In this document: positions 43,880-52,630 of the stretch, in pieces | How the letters are laid out: each line of letters opens with the position of its first letter | Numbering within the stretch: position 1 is the first letter of the stretch | Assembly: GCA_964495145.1 (NCBI GenBank) | Contig: CAZBUP010000001.1 | Span: 34,960 to 98,959, forward strand | Direction of reading: 5' to 3' | From: UBA6120 sp964495145 | GTDB lineage: Bacteria; Bacillota_I; Bacilli_A; RFN20; CAG-826 | Length of the DNA stretch: 64,000 nt | The notes under the pieces: model-generated | What the model was told of the DNA's origin: nothing | The model's database searches: none | What the model saw: the letters and a program-made list of their open reading frames with translations, nothing else | Translations under genes and position numbers: made by a program

Positions 43880-45067
43880 ATGGCAAAAGAAAAATTTGAT
43901 CGAAGCAAGGTTCATGTCAATATCGGCACCATTGGTCACGTTGACCACGGCAAGACGACTTTAACCGCGGCGATCACCAAGGTTTTGGCCAAAACCGTCG
44001 GCGGGACCATCGTCAAAGCTTATGACGAAATCGACTCGTCACCAGAAGAAAAGGCTCGCGGCATCACGATTAACACCGCGCACATCGAATACCAAACCAA
44101 AGCTCGTCACTATGCTCACGTTGACTGCCCAGGGCACGCCGACTATGTCAAGAACATGATCACCGGCGCCGCGCAAATGGATGGCGCCATCCTGGTCGTC
44201 GCCGCCAATGACGGCGTCATGGCTCAAACTCGCGAACACATCTTATTGGCGCGCCAAGTCGGCGTTCCTTACATCGTCGTCTTCTTGAACAAAGTCGACG
44301 CCGTCGATGACCCGGAATTGGTCGACATCGTCGAAATGGACATCCGCGAAACCTTATCCAAATTCAATTTCCCCGGCGATGAGATCCCGGTTATCCGCGG
44401 TTCGGCCCGCGATGCCCTCGAAGGCAAACCCGGCGCCGACAAATGCATCATCGAATTGATGGAAGCCGTCGACAGCTACATCCCGAACCCGGTCCGCGAC
44501 AACGACAAACCGTTATTGCTCGCGATTGAAGACGTCTTGACGATCACCGGACGCGGCACCGTCGTCACCGGCCGTGTCGAACGCGGCACCTTGAAACTCA
44601 ACGACGAAGTCGAAATCATCGGTATCCGGCCGACCATCAAATCGATCGTCACCGGCATCGAAATGTTCCGCAAGCTCTTGGACTTTGCCCAATCGGGCGA
44701 TAACGTCGGCGTTTTGCTGCGCGGCGTCAACCGCGAACAAGTCGAACGCGGCCAAGTCTTAGCCAAAACCGGATCGGTTACCCCGCACACCAAGTTCACG
44801 GCGACCGTCTACGTCTTGACTAAGGAAGAAGGCGGACGTCACACCTCGTTCTTGAGCAACTATCGTCCCCAATTCTATTTCCGAACCACCGATATCACCG
44901 GCGTCATCACCCTTCCCGACAACGTGAAGATGGTCATGCCGGGTGACCAAGTCACTTTCACCGTCGAATTGATTCACCCGATCGCGGTCGAAAAGGGCAC
45001 GAAGTTCTCCATCCGTGAAGGTGGCCGCACCGTCGGCGCCGGCACCGTCGTCGAGATCTTGAAGTAA
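43880..45067 (+). CDS. tuf: Elongation factor Tu
   Basis: EF-Tu delivers aminoacyl-tRNA to the ribosome. The 395-residue product has the P-loop GHVDHGKT (residues 19-26), switch II DCPGHADYVKNM, NKVD and the C-terminal REGGRTVGAGTV. I chose the ATG at 43880 behind AGGAGGAA; the longer frame upstream lacks a plausible start. A single copy is present here, ended by a strong terminator. Confidence 0.98.
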   Translation: MAKEKFDRSKVHVNIGTIGHVDHGKTTLTAAITKVLAKTVGGTIVKAYDEIDSSPEEKARGITINTAHIEYQTKARHYAHVDCPGHADYVKNMITGAAQMDGAILVVAANDGVMAQTREHILLARQVGVPYIVVFLNKVDAVDDPELVDIVEMDIRETLSKFNFPGDEIPVIRGSARDALEGKPGADKCIIELMEAVDSYIPNPVRDNDKPLLLAIEDVLTITGRGTVVTGRVERGTLKLNDEVEIIGIRPTIKSIVTGIEMFRKLLDFAQSGDNVGVLLRGVNREQVERGQVLAKTGSVTPHTKFTATVYVLTKEEGGRHTSFLSNYRPQFYFRTTDITGVITLPDNVKMVMPGDQVTFTVELIHPIAVEKGTKFSIREGGRTVGAGTVVEILK

Positions 45068-45083
45068 CGATCATCCGACTAAG

Positions 45084-45109
45084 AAGGCCTAGTTAACTAG
45101 GCCTTTTTT
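45084..45109 (+). terminator. Terminator of tuf
   Basis: AAGGCCTAG-TTAA-CTAGGCCTT, a perfect palindrome, is followed by TTTT. Confidence 0.92.
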
Positions 45110-45188
45110 CTTATAAAGAAAATCTTTTGATTGCTTTTGAAAGCACTCTCATCAATAATATTAATTGGTTTATAAATAATATTTATAT

Positions 45189-46226
45189 ATGAATATCGCA
45201 CCAGCAAATTTGGCTAAACGTTCCGGCGCCGCGATCCTTGATTTTTTATTGGCGGTCGTGGTCTGGCTCGCCCTCATCACATATGCCGTCAGCCCGATCT
45301 ATAATCAGGCCTTCGGCACCCGGGCGATCCAAGACGACTACATCGCCATTCAATTGGCCAGCCATCTTTACGCCGAGGATCCCGATACCGAAGTCATCAC
45401 CTATCGCACCGACGAGGATATTCCCGAGGCCGTCTACGCCTATTATTCCGAGTTCAAAGTCGGCAAGACCTATGTCGACGAGACGACGCCTTTCGACTTT
45501 ACCAACGAATGGTACAACGCCAACGTTTTGAACATCGGGACCACCGACGAATCGATCACAGTCTATTTCGAATATGACCTCGACGAATTCGACCAACCCG
45601 ATCCGACGCTGCGCGGGGTCCCCAAAGACGATGCCACCGAAGCCGAATTGGGCACGTTCTATCAAGCCGCCTACCAATCGGCCCAATTGGATTTGTCCGA
45701 TTACGGCCCGTATGCGGAACTGGCCGCCCAAATCAGTTCCTATTCACTGCAAATCCTTTCCATTTCCGGATCGGTGGCCGTGTTGATTTTTTATCTGGCG
45801 CTGCCCCTTATCTTCAAAAACGGTCAAACCTTGTCCAAAAAGCTGTTCAATCTTGGCGTCGTCAGCAAAAATGGCTACAAATTGAAAACGTGGCAATTGC
45901 TGGTCCGCTTCGTCGTATTCGCGGCGGAAATCGTCTTGTCGATATATACCATCATGGGGGCGTTCCTGATCAGTTACACTTTGATGATTTTCACCAAGGG
46001 CAACCGCTCGGCCCACGATTTCATCGCTCAAACGACGGTCATCAATTTGAAAGAATCGTTGATTTTCGCCGATGCCGAAGAAGCATCCGCCTATGAAAAG
46101 AAGCTGGCTGACGAAGAAGCCTATCAAACCGCCAAGCGCCAGGCCTATCAAGACATGACCCCGGCCTTGAAGGACGAACCCGAGCCGCTACCAAGCGATA
46201 ACCACGAGGACAAAGCCGACTCATAA
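45189..46226 (+). CDS. RDD-family membrane protein
   Basis: The 345-residue protein has RDD-domain marks: AKRSGAAILDFLLAV in TM1 (about 12-34), NGQTLSKKLFNLGVV after TM2, and GNRSAHDFIAQT at the end of TM3-4. A large loop of about 150 residues (35-185) lies between TM1 and TM2, probably outside the cell and longer than in most RDD proteins. The C-terminal tail is charged and rich in Glu and Lys. Function is unknown; some RDD proteins act in ion exchange or stress. No SD is seen; TAATAT six bases before the ATG suggests another leaderless start. Confidence 0.75.
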   Translation: MNIAPANLAKRSGAAILDFLLAVVVWLALITYAVSPIYNQAFGTRAIQDDYIAIQLASHLYAEDPDTEVITYRTDEDIPEAVYAYYSEFKVGKTYVDETTPFDFTNEWYNANVLNIGTTDESITVYFEYDLDEFDQPDPTLRGVPKDDATEAELGTFYQAAYQSAQLDLSDYGPYAELAAQISSYSLQILSISGSVAVLIFYLALPLIFKNGQTLSKKLFNLGVVSKNGYKLKTWQLLVRFVVFAAEIVLSIYTIMGAFLISYTLMIFTKGNRSAHDFIAQTTVINLKESLIFADAEEASAYEKKLADEEAYQTAKRQAYQDMTPALKDEPEPLPSDNHEDKADS

Positions 46227-46237
46227 GAAGCGATTTG

Positions 46238-46270
46238 CAACCGGGCGCCCATACCTGAGGCGGGCGGTTG
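46238..46270 (+). promoter_or_regulatory. Inverted repeat upstream of the ABC operon
   Basis: CAACCG (46238-46243) pairs with CGGTTG (46265-46270) and CGCC with GGCG inside, around a 9-base loop. There is no T run. It ends 8 bases before a TATAAT (46279-46284), so it could be an operator covering the -35 region or a weak terminator of the RDD gene. Confidence 0.45.
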
Positions 46271-46312
46271 TGATAGATTATAATTACCAATGACACTTTC
46301 GGAGGAACAAGC

Positions 46313-47662
46313 ATGGAAGTAAAACTGGAAAAGCTATCGAAGGTCTTCGTAGGCAAAAAGGGTGATGAAACCCGAGCCGTCGACCAAATGTCGATCACGA
46401 TCCCGGATGGCAAATTAGTCGGACTTTTAGGTCCTTCGGGCTGCGGCAAATCGACGACGCTGTATTTGATCGCCGGCTTGCACAAACCGACCGAAGGATC
46501 GATCTACTTCGGCGAATCCGAGGTCACCAACGTCCCGCCCGAGAAGCGCGGCATCGGCCTCGTGTTCCAAAACTATGCCCTTTACCCGCATTTCACCGTT
46601 CGGGGAAACATTCTTTTCCCGCTTGAAAACGTGCGCGATTATGTCGATCCGGAAACCGGCAAGACGCGGCGCTATACCAAAGCCGAGATGAACGCCATCG
46701 CCGAAAGCATGGCCGAACTCGTCGACATCAAGCCGTATCTTGAACGGAAACCGAAACAGCTGTCGGGCGGCCAACAGCAACGGGTGGCCATCGCCCGCGC
46801 CTTGGCTAAACGGCCCCGGGTCCTCTTGCTTGACGAACCGCTCAGCAACCTCGACGCCCGCCTCCGGCTCCAAACCCGCGAAGAGATCAAACGCATCCAA
46901 CGGGAAACCGGCATCACCACCATCTTCGTCACCCACGACCAAGAAGAAGCGATGTCGATTTCCGATTTCATCGTCGTCATGGACAAAGGCGTGGTTCAGC
47001 AAGTCGACGAACCCCAAAAGGTCTATAACGAACCGATCAACATGTTCGTGGCTAAATTCCTCGGCTCGCCGGCCATCAATATCGTCGAAGGGGAACTGAA
47101 AGACGGCAAGCTCCTATTGGACGGCAAACTGTTTGACAAGGGTTATGACGCCAAAGGCGATCTGGCCCTCGACGGGCAAGAAGTCCACGGCTTGTTGGCC
47201 GCATCGGGCTATACGGCCTCGTTCGAAGATTATTACCTGGCCTTGCACCAAACCCAAACCCGCGAAGAAAACGGGGCTTCGGTCACCGTGCCCTTCGAAT
47301 TGACGGTTCCAAACGTCTTGGCTCACGCCCGGACCAAAGGCTTTAAAGACGACGAGAAGAAATTCACCGCCGCCTTGATCAAGATGAAGACGTCCTTGAA
47401 GAAGAACCGCAAGGTCTTCATCGGCATCCGGCCCGAAGCCTTCAGCATCGACGAAGCGGCTTCCGCCAAATTCGCCGTCAACGTCGAATACATCGAACAC
47501 ATTGGACGCGACATTTCCCTGGTCGGCAAAGCCGTCGGCCCGAATACCAAGATGCGCGTCATCATTCCGAGCGAACTGTCAGAAAAAGTATCCCCCGGCA
47601 TCATGAAACTATCGGCCAAGCGGTTCTACGTTTTTGAAACCGATGGCGCGAGGATCAAATAA
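46313..47662 (+). CDS. ABC transporter ATP-binding protein, UgpC/MalK type
   Basis: The 449-residue ATPase has Walker A GPSGCGKST (residues 40-48), the Q-loop VFQNYALYP, signature LSGGQQQR, Walker B VLLLDEPLSNLDA and the switch His of THDQEEAM. A short insert (about residues 104-120) precedes the signature. The C-terminal TOBE-like part is enlarged (about 80 extra residues), longer than the usual 370. It should energise the two permeases that follow; its stop overlaps the first by one base. SD GGAGGAA is strong. Mycoplasma relatives next to nuclease lipoproteins are also enlarged. Confidence 0.93.
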   Translation: MEVKLEKLSKVFVGKKGDETRAVDQMSITIPDGKLVGLLGPSGCGKSTTLYLIAGLHKPTEGSIYFGESEVTNVPPEKRGIGLVFQNYALYPHFTVRGNILFPLENVRDYVDPETGKTRRYTKAEMNAIAESMAELVDIKPYLERKPKQLSGGQQQRVAIARALAKRPRVLLLDEPLSNLDARLRLQTREEIKRIQRETGITTIFVTHDQEEAMSISDFIVVMDKGVVQQVDEPQKVYNEPINMFVAKFLGSPAINIVEGELKDGKLLLDGKLFDKGYDAKGDLALDGQEVHGLLAASGYTASFEDYYLALHQTQTREENGASVTVPFELTVPNVLAHARTKGFKDDEKKFTAALIKMKTSLKKNRKVFIGIRPEAFSIDEAASAKFAVNVEYIEHIGRDISLVGKAVGPNTKMRVIIPSELSEKVSPGIMKLSAKRFYVFETDGARIK

Positions 47663-48597
47663 TGTTAGAAGGCAAGCGCGACGGTTGGAAGGCATTCATC
47701 GCCTTGGCTCCGGCCATGGTGGTTTTGTTCCTTTTCATCTTTTTCCCAATCGTCAATACGTTCCTTCTGTCCTTCATGGACAACTTTGCTTGGTGGCCTG
47801 GCGCCGGGCTGTGGCTATTCGGCAATACCTTTGACGCATTCCCCTCGTTAGGCAATTACCTTTCGGTGCTCGCCGACCCGATCTTCCTGGACGCGGTTTT
47901 GAACACGGCCATCCTCGTGGTCGTCAGCGTCCCGCTCACGATCGTGGTCTCGCTCCTATTGGCGGTTGCCCTTCACAACGTCAAATTCCTCAAAGGCTTG
48001 TACCAAACGATTTTCTTCCTGCCCTACGTGACGAACTCCATCGCCCTCGGCATGGTGTTCAACGTCATGTTTTCGAAATACGATAGCGGCCTCATGAATC
48101 AGCTCCTGTCTTGGTTTGGCCTCACGGCCCAAAACTGGGTCGGCGCCGACGGGGCCACCAAGTTCAACATGGCCGTGGTCCTGGTCACTTCCTCGTTATG
48201 GAACGGACTGGCCTTCAAAGTGTTGGTGTTCATGGCTGGGCTCGCCAGCATCGACAAGCAATACTATGACGCGGCCCGCATCGACGGCTCCTCCAAGGCC
48301 CGCATCTTCGCCAAGATCACGGTGCCGCTCCTGTCCCCGCAAATCTTCTACATCACGATCACCTCGTTCATCGGGGCCTTCAAGATGTATACCTCGGTCA
48401 TCTCGATATTCGGGGCCGGCCCCTTTAACTTCGGCGGCAGCGACGGCAACACCTGGATCACCATCGTCGGTTACGTTTACAAAGTCATGCGCACCGACAC
48501 CGGCAAAGCCGCGGCCGGGAGCATCTTGCTGCTTTTAATCATCTTAGTGATCACCGGTATCCAATTCTTGGCTTCCAAGAAGCGGATCCACTATTAG
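47662..48597 (+). CDS. ABC transporter permease, UgpA/MalF-like
   Basis: The 311-residue protein has six predicted membrane segments and the permease-ATPase coupling (EAA) motif YYDAARIDGSSKARIFAKITVPLLSP (seen in parts) in a cytoplasmic loop. It belongs to the carbohydrate-uptake-1 permease group. It overlaps the ATPase gene by one base and is followed by its partner after 15 bases. Substrate cannot be told from the sequence; the nuclease gene downstream suggests products of nucleic acid breakdown. Confidence 0.92.
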   Translation: MLEGKRDGWKAFIALAPAMVVLFLFIFFPIVNTFLLSFMDNFAWWPGAGLWLFGNTFDAFPSLGNYLSVLADPIFLDAVLNTAILVVVSVPLTIVVSLLLAVALHNVKFLKGLYQTIFFLPYVTNSIALGMVFNVMFSKYDSGLMNQLLSWFGLTAQNWVGADGATKFNMAVVLVTSSLWNGLAFKVLVFMAGLASIDKQYYDAARIDGSSKARIFAKITVPLLSPQIFYITITSFIGAFKMYTSVISIFGAGPFNFGGSDGNTWITIVGYVYKVMRTDTGKAAAGSILLLLIILVITGIQFLASKKRIHY

Positions 48598-48612
48598 GAA
48601 GGAGGCGAGATT

Positions 48613-49518
48613 ATGGCAATCGACCGCGAATTATACTTCGCCGACGCCAACGCGATGCGGCGCTACAAGGTCGCCCGTTTCTTCAGCAATTTCCTGATGT
48701 ACGGCTTTTTGACCTTGCTGGCCCTCTTCATTTTGATTCCGTTCTATTGGATGATCATTACCTCGCTCAAGAGCAACGCCACCTTGGAAGCCGAACGGAT
48801 TTCCGGCGTCTTGAATTTCTTCCCGAGCGACGTCACTTTCGCCAACTTCGTGATCGTCTTCGGCCGCTCGGCCCAAGTCAATTTCGGGCGTTATTACTTG
48901 AATACCATCATCGTGGCTTTGGCCACGACCTCGATTTCGGTGGTGACCACCGTCCTGGCGGCATTTGCCTTTGCCCGATTGAACTTCAAGGGCAAGGAAG
49001 CCTTGTTCACGCTTCTATTGGCCACCATGATGATCCCGGGCGAAATGATGGTCATCACCAACTATCAAACCATTTCCGTCTTCCAATGGCGCGATACCTT
49101 CATGGCCTTGATTTTCCCCTTCTCGGTCAGCGTCTTCTATACCTTCTATTTGCGGCAGACGTTCCAACAGATTCCCAACGAGTTGTACTTGGCCAGCAAG
49201 GTCGACGGCTACGGGGATTTCGCTTACCTTTGGAAAGTCATGATTCCGATTGCCCTGCCTTCGATCGTCACCGTCATCATCCTGCAGATCATGGGTTCCT
49301 GGAATGCCTATATTTGGCCTGATCTTGTCACCGAAAGTGAAAGCATGCGCCTCGTCGCCAATGGGTTGATGCGTCTATTCCAGTCAGCTGAGTATGCAAT
49401 GTGGAATAATATTAAACTCGCCGCATCAGTTGTTGTTACCACGCCGCTATTGGCTTTCTTCCTCATTTTCAAGAAGTACATCATGCGCGGCGTCTCGCGG
49501 AGCGGCATCAAAGGCTAA
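48613..49518 (+). CDS. ABC transporter permease, UgpE/MalG-like
   Basis: The 301-residue protein has six membrane segments and the coupling motif ELYLASKVDGYGDFAYLWKV then PIALP. It starts behind AAGGAGG and completes the inner-membrane heterodimer. It is followed by a 61-base gap with a promoter before the binding-protein gene. Confidence 0.92.
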   Translation: MAIDRELYFADANAMRRYKVARFFSNFLMYGFLTLLALFILIPFYWMIITSLKSNATLEAERISGVLNFFPSDVTFANFVIVFGRSAQVNFGRYYLNTIIVALATTSISVVTTVLAAFAFARLNFKGKEALFTLLLATMMIPGEMMVITNYQTISVFQWRDTFMALIFPFSVSVFYTFYLRQTFQQIPNELYLASKVDGYGDFAYLWKVMIPIALPSIVTVIILQIMGSWNAYIWPDLVTESESMRLVANGLMRLFQSAEYAMWNNIKLAASVVVTTPLLAFFLIFKKYIMRGVSRSGIKG

Positions 49519-49529
49519 GTATGTCATTG

Positions 49530-49548
49530 CACCCATAGGGTGTATAAT
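49530..49548 (+). promoter_or_regulatory. Promoter and dyad before the binding lipoprotein
   Basis: TATAAT (49543-49548) is directly preceded by the inverted repeat CACCC-ATA-GGGTG (49530-49542). No clear -35 is seen. The dyad could be an operator or, as RNA, a hairpin in read-through transcripts. An internal promoter would let the binding lipoprotein be made in excess. Confidence 0.55.
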
Positions 49549-49579
49549 AAAAAAAGACAAGAAACAAAGGAGATATCAA

Positions 49580-51160
49580 ATGAAAAAGTTATTCAAATAC
49601 GGAATGACCGGCATCGCTGCCGCTGTCGCCGTCGTCTTGGCGGCCGGCTGCAGCAACGTGGCCACGTATGAAGTGCAACTTCCAACCGAAGCCGCGGCTT
49701 TGACCCTTGCTCAGCTGGAAGAAAATTATTCGGCGGAAGAACCGCTTGAAATCGACTTTTGGACCGGATTCGGCGGCGCGGTCACCTCGACGGGCATCCT
49801 TCCGGCCATCGAACAATTCGAGACCGAATATCCGTTCATTAAGGTGAACCACACCTCCAAAGGCGGCTACGACAACTTGCTGAAAGCCATCAACTTGTCG
49901 ATTACCTCGAACTCCTATCCGCAAGTAGCCGTCGGTTACCCGGATCACTTCGCGAGCTATATCCGCTCCTCGATCCAATACGCCCTCGACCCCTTCATCG
50001 AATCGACTGATCCCGACATCGGGGTTGACATCGACGATTACGTGGCCGACTACATGGTCGAAAACCGTTCCTTCCAATTCAAGGACGAGGAAAAGACCGA
50101 TCCCTACACCCTCGGCTTGCCATTCAACAAATCGACCGAAGTCATGGTCGTCAACCAAACCTTCATGGATTGGATCAACACCAAAGACGATCGGATCGTG
50201 ATCCCGACCACATGGGACGAAGTCCGTACCGTCGGCCTATACATTTTAGCCACGATGGGCCGCATCGGCGCCTATGGCCATAAGATTGACGAAAACGGCG
50301 ACGTCAACGACAACGCCGGCAAACTTGGACATCCGCGGCTTTTATTGGATTTCACCAACGTCACGTCCGATGAATTCCGACCCTTCTCCTATGACTCCAC
50401 CAGCAACCTATTCATCACGATGGTGCGTCAATGGGGCGGCCAATACACCAAGATGGGCGAAAACATCACCAAAGGCTACCTCCAATACAACACCCAATCG
50501 ACCTTGGACATGCTCGACTTCTTCCGGGAACTCCACGATGACCAAATCTTCGCGATCCCGACTTCCTTCGGCGAAGCCAGCTATAACTCGGTCCCGTTCG
50601 TCTCCCTTAAGTCGGTGATGACGGTTTCCTCCTCGGCCGGCGTTTACAACAACGTGCCGGTCGGCGATGCCTTTAAAGTGTCGATTCAACCGGTCATCGG
50701 CAAAGACGCCGATCACAAGTACGTCATTTCCCAAGGCACCAACTTGGCCATGTTCAAGAACCGCGACGAAGAAAAGGTTTTGGCTTCATGGCTCTTCGTC
50801 CGTTACCTGACGACGACCGCCAATGCCGAATTCGCCTTGAACACCGGTTATTACCCGGTGACTGAAACCGGTTTGAACAGCACCTTCTATCAAAACTACA
50901 TTTCGACCACGGGCGACAGCGAGTACAACATGAGCAAGATCAACGCCGCCAAGGTCAACGCCGACGTGTACGGCGCCTCCGCCAACAATTGGCACAAATT
51001 CGTCGACCCGGGTTTCGTCGGCAGTTCCGACATCCGGGAACAAATCGGCACCATCTTCCCGATGCTTTTCTACGGCAAAGACGGCGTCGCCATGACTTCT
51101 CAAGAAATCATCGATTACAGCTATACCTCCTTATCACGCTACATCGAACCAGCGGAATAG
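49580..51160 (+). CDS. Extracellular solute-binding lipoprotein of the ABC transporter
   Basis: The 526-residue product has a lipoprotein signal (GIAAAVAVVLAAGC) and a family 1-type binding-protein fold: EPLEIDFWTGFGG, ILPAIEQFETEYPFIKVNH, PYTLGLPFNKSTEVMVVN, IPTTWDEV, and a C-terminal WLFVRYLTTTANAEFALNTGYYPV. Length exceeds usual sugar binders (about 420). I chose the ATG behind AAGGAGAT. It should pass substrate to the two permeases upstream. The ligand is unknown. Confidence 0.9.
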   Translation: MKKLFKYGMTGIAAAVAVVLAAGCSNVATYEVQLPTEAAALTLAQLEENYSAEEPLEIDFWTGFGGAVTSTGILPAIEQFETEYPFIKVNHTSKGGYDNLLKAINLSITSNSYPQVAVGYPDHFASYIRSSIQYALDPFIESTDPDIGVDIDDYVADYMVENRSFQFKDEEKTDPYTLGLPFNKSTEVMVVNQTFMDWINTKDDRIVIPTTWDEVRTVGLYILATMGRIGAYGHKIDENGDVNDNAGKLGHPRLLLDFTNVTSDEFRPFSYDSTSNLFITMVRQWGGQYTKMGENITKGYLQYNTQSTLDMLDFFRELHDDQIFAIPTSFGEASYNSVPFVSLKSVMTVSSSAGVYNNVPVGDAFKVSIQPVIGKDADHKYVISQGTNLAMFKNRDEEKVLASWLFVRYLTTTANAEFALNTGYYPVTETGLNSTFYQNYISTTGDSEYNMSKINAAKVNADVYGASANNWHKFVDPGFVGSSDIREQIGTIFPMLFYGKDGVAMTSQEIIDYSYTSLSRYIEPAE

Positions 51161-51170
51161 CGGAGCGTTT

Positions 51171-52613
51171 ATGAGATTTCGACACTTTCTGATTCCCCTT
51201 TTGGCGCTCGTGGCCACGGTCCTCTCTGGATGCGGTTCTTCCTCGGAACCGGTGTCTTTGACGCCGGACGATTTGAACACCGATGAGACCGACGCCTTGG
51301 CGTTCGTCGGAGATTACGTCGGCAAGGACTTTCTCACCGACGGGATCGGCGTCGCCACCCTGCGTTCGTCGACCGACGGCGACACGGCCCGATTCAACGT
51401 CGGGAATACCAACGTTCCGGTTCGGTTCTTGGGCATCAACACCCCGGAATCCACCGGCAAAATCCAACCGTGGGGCAAAGCCGCCAGCGCCTTTACCAAA
51501 CAGAAACTGGAAACGGCCACCGGCATCATCTTGATCAACGACCGCGACTTGTTCGGGGTCACCGACAGTTCCGGCGGCCGCTATTTGGGCTTCGTCTGGT
51601 ATCAACCGGCCGTGGATGCCCCCTATCGGCTTTTGAACCTCGAACTGGTCGAGCAAGCCTATACGGAAAACCTCCTCTTCGACCAATCGACCATCTGCGA
51701 TTACTTTGACGCTTTCTCCCGGGCCGGCGCCCATGCCTCGGCCACCGGCGCCCGCATTTACGGCGAAGACGATCCGACCTTCGACTATACCGACCAGGTC
51801 TATGACATCTCGATTCGCTTTGCTCGGGCCGCCTATGGCGAAACGGTGCAGCTGCAAGATCGCGAAGGCAACCTTGTTTTCGATGAAAACGAAGACCCGA
51901 TCATGATCTCGCTTTACGATTCGACCAAGATCCGGGTTCGGGCGATGTTTTTGGGCTCGATCGGCAACAACATGGTGATCCGCGACGTCTACAATCCGAA
52001 TGAATCCGGGCACTACGCCACCGTCTTCGTATTCACGCAGTACCGCGGTGTTCCGCTATCGACCAAAGCCGGCGACATCATCGAATTCTACTGCAAAGTG
52101 ACGGTGTTCAACGACAACATCCAGTTCACCGATCCGGAGTTGACCACCTACTCGATGAAGTACCCCTTCGTCAAACTGGCAGCTGGAGACGCTGAGAATT
52201 TTTCCGAACTGATCGCTACCTACGGCATCGAACCGGAAGCGGCCACGGCCGCCCCGCTCGATTTCACCGAGTTGGCAGTCGCCGACCGGACCGAATTTGC
52301 CCCTTATAACGGGTTTTATGTCACCGCCAACGTCACCATCCGCCAAGTCACCTTCGAAGAAGAAGACGATCCCAGTTACACCTACGGGGATTACTGGCGC
52401 AAAGACGGCAGCGACAACATGACCATCTATGCCTATTTCTATGGAACCGACATCTCCTTCAATCTGCGGATTGACGGAGGGCTCTTCCCATACGTCGACT
52501 ACGATTGGTTTGAACTCGGCGCGAGTTATGAAGTCAGCGGTTACATCGCCCAGTTTTACGAAAATTACCAATTGCAATTATTAAATGGTGTGGCCATCAC
52601 CGCTTTGGCCTAG
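51171..52613 (+). CDS. Staphylococcal nuclease-like lipoprotein with C-terminal OB-like domains
   Basis: The 480-residue product has a lipoprotein signal (VATVLSGC, Cys21). Residues about 55-200 form a thermonuclease domain: STDGDT (Asp69, Asp71), VRFLGINTPES (Arg85, Glu93) and GGRYLGFVWY (Arg137) match the catalytic Arg35, Glu43 and Arg87 and the Asp21 calcium ligand of staphylococcal nuclease; the Asp40 site is Asn90. The rest looks like two OB-like beta domains (about 215-310 and 370-475), which could hold nucleic acid. It lies 10 bases after the binding-protein gene and should degrade external DNA or RNA. Confidence 0.87.
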   Translation: MRFRHFLIPLLALVATVLSGCGSSSEPVSLTPDDLNTDETDALAFVGDYVGKDFLTDGIGVATLRSSTDGDTARFNVGNTNVPVRFLGINTPESTGKIQPWGKAASAFTKQKLETATGIILINDRDLFGVTDSSGGRYLGFVWYQPAVDAPYRLLNLELVEQAYTENLLFDQSTICDYFDAFSRAGAHASATGARIYGEDDPTFDYTDQVYDISIRFARAAYGETVQLQDREGNLVFDENEDPIMISLYDSTKIRVRAMFLGSIGNNMVIRDVYNPNESGHYATVFVFTQYRGVPLSTKAGDIIEFYCKVTVFNDNIQFTDPELTTYSMKYPFVKLAAGDAENFSELIATYGIEPEAATAAPLDFTELAVADRTEFAPYNGFYVTANVTIRQVTFEEEDDPSYTYGDYWRKDGSDNMTIYAYFYGTDISFNLRIDGGLFPYVDYDWFELGASYEVSGYIAQFYENYQLQLLNGVAITALA

Positions 52614-52630
52614 GGAAAGGAGACGATTCT

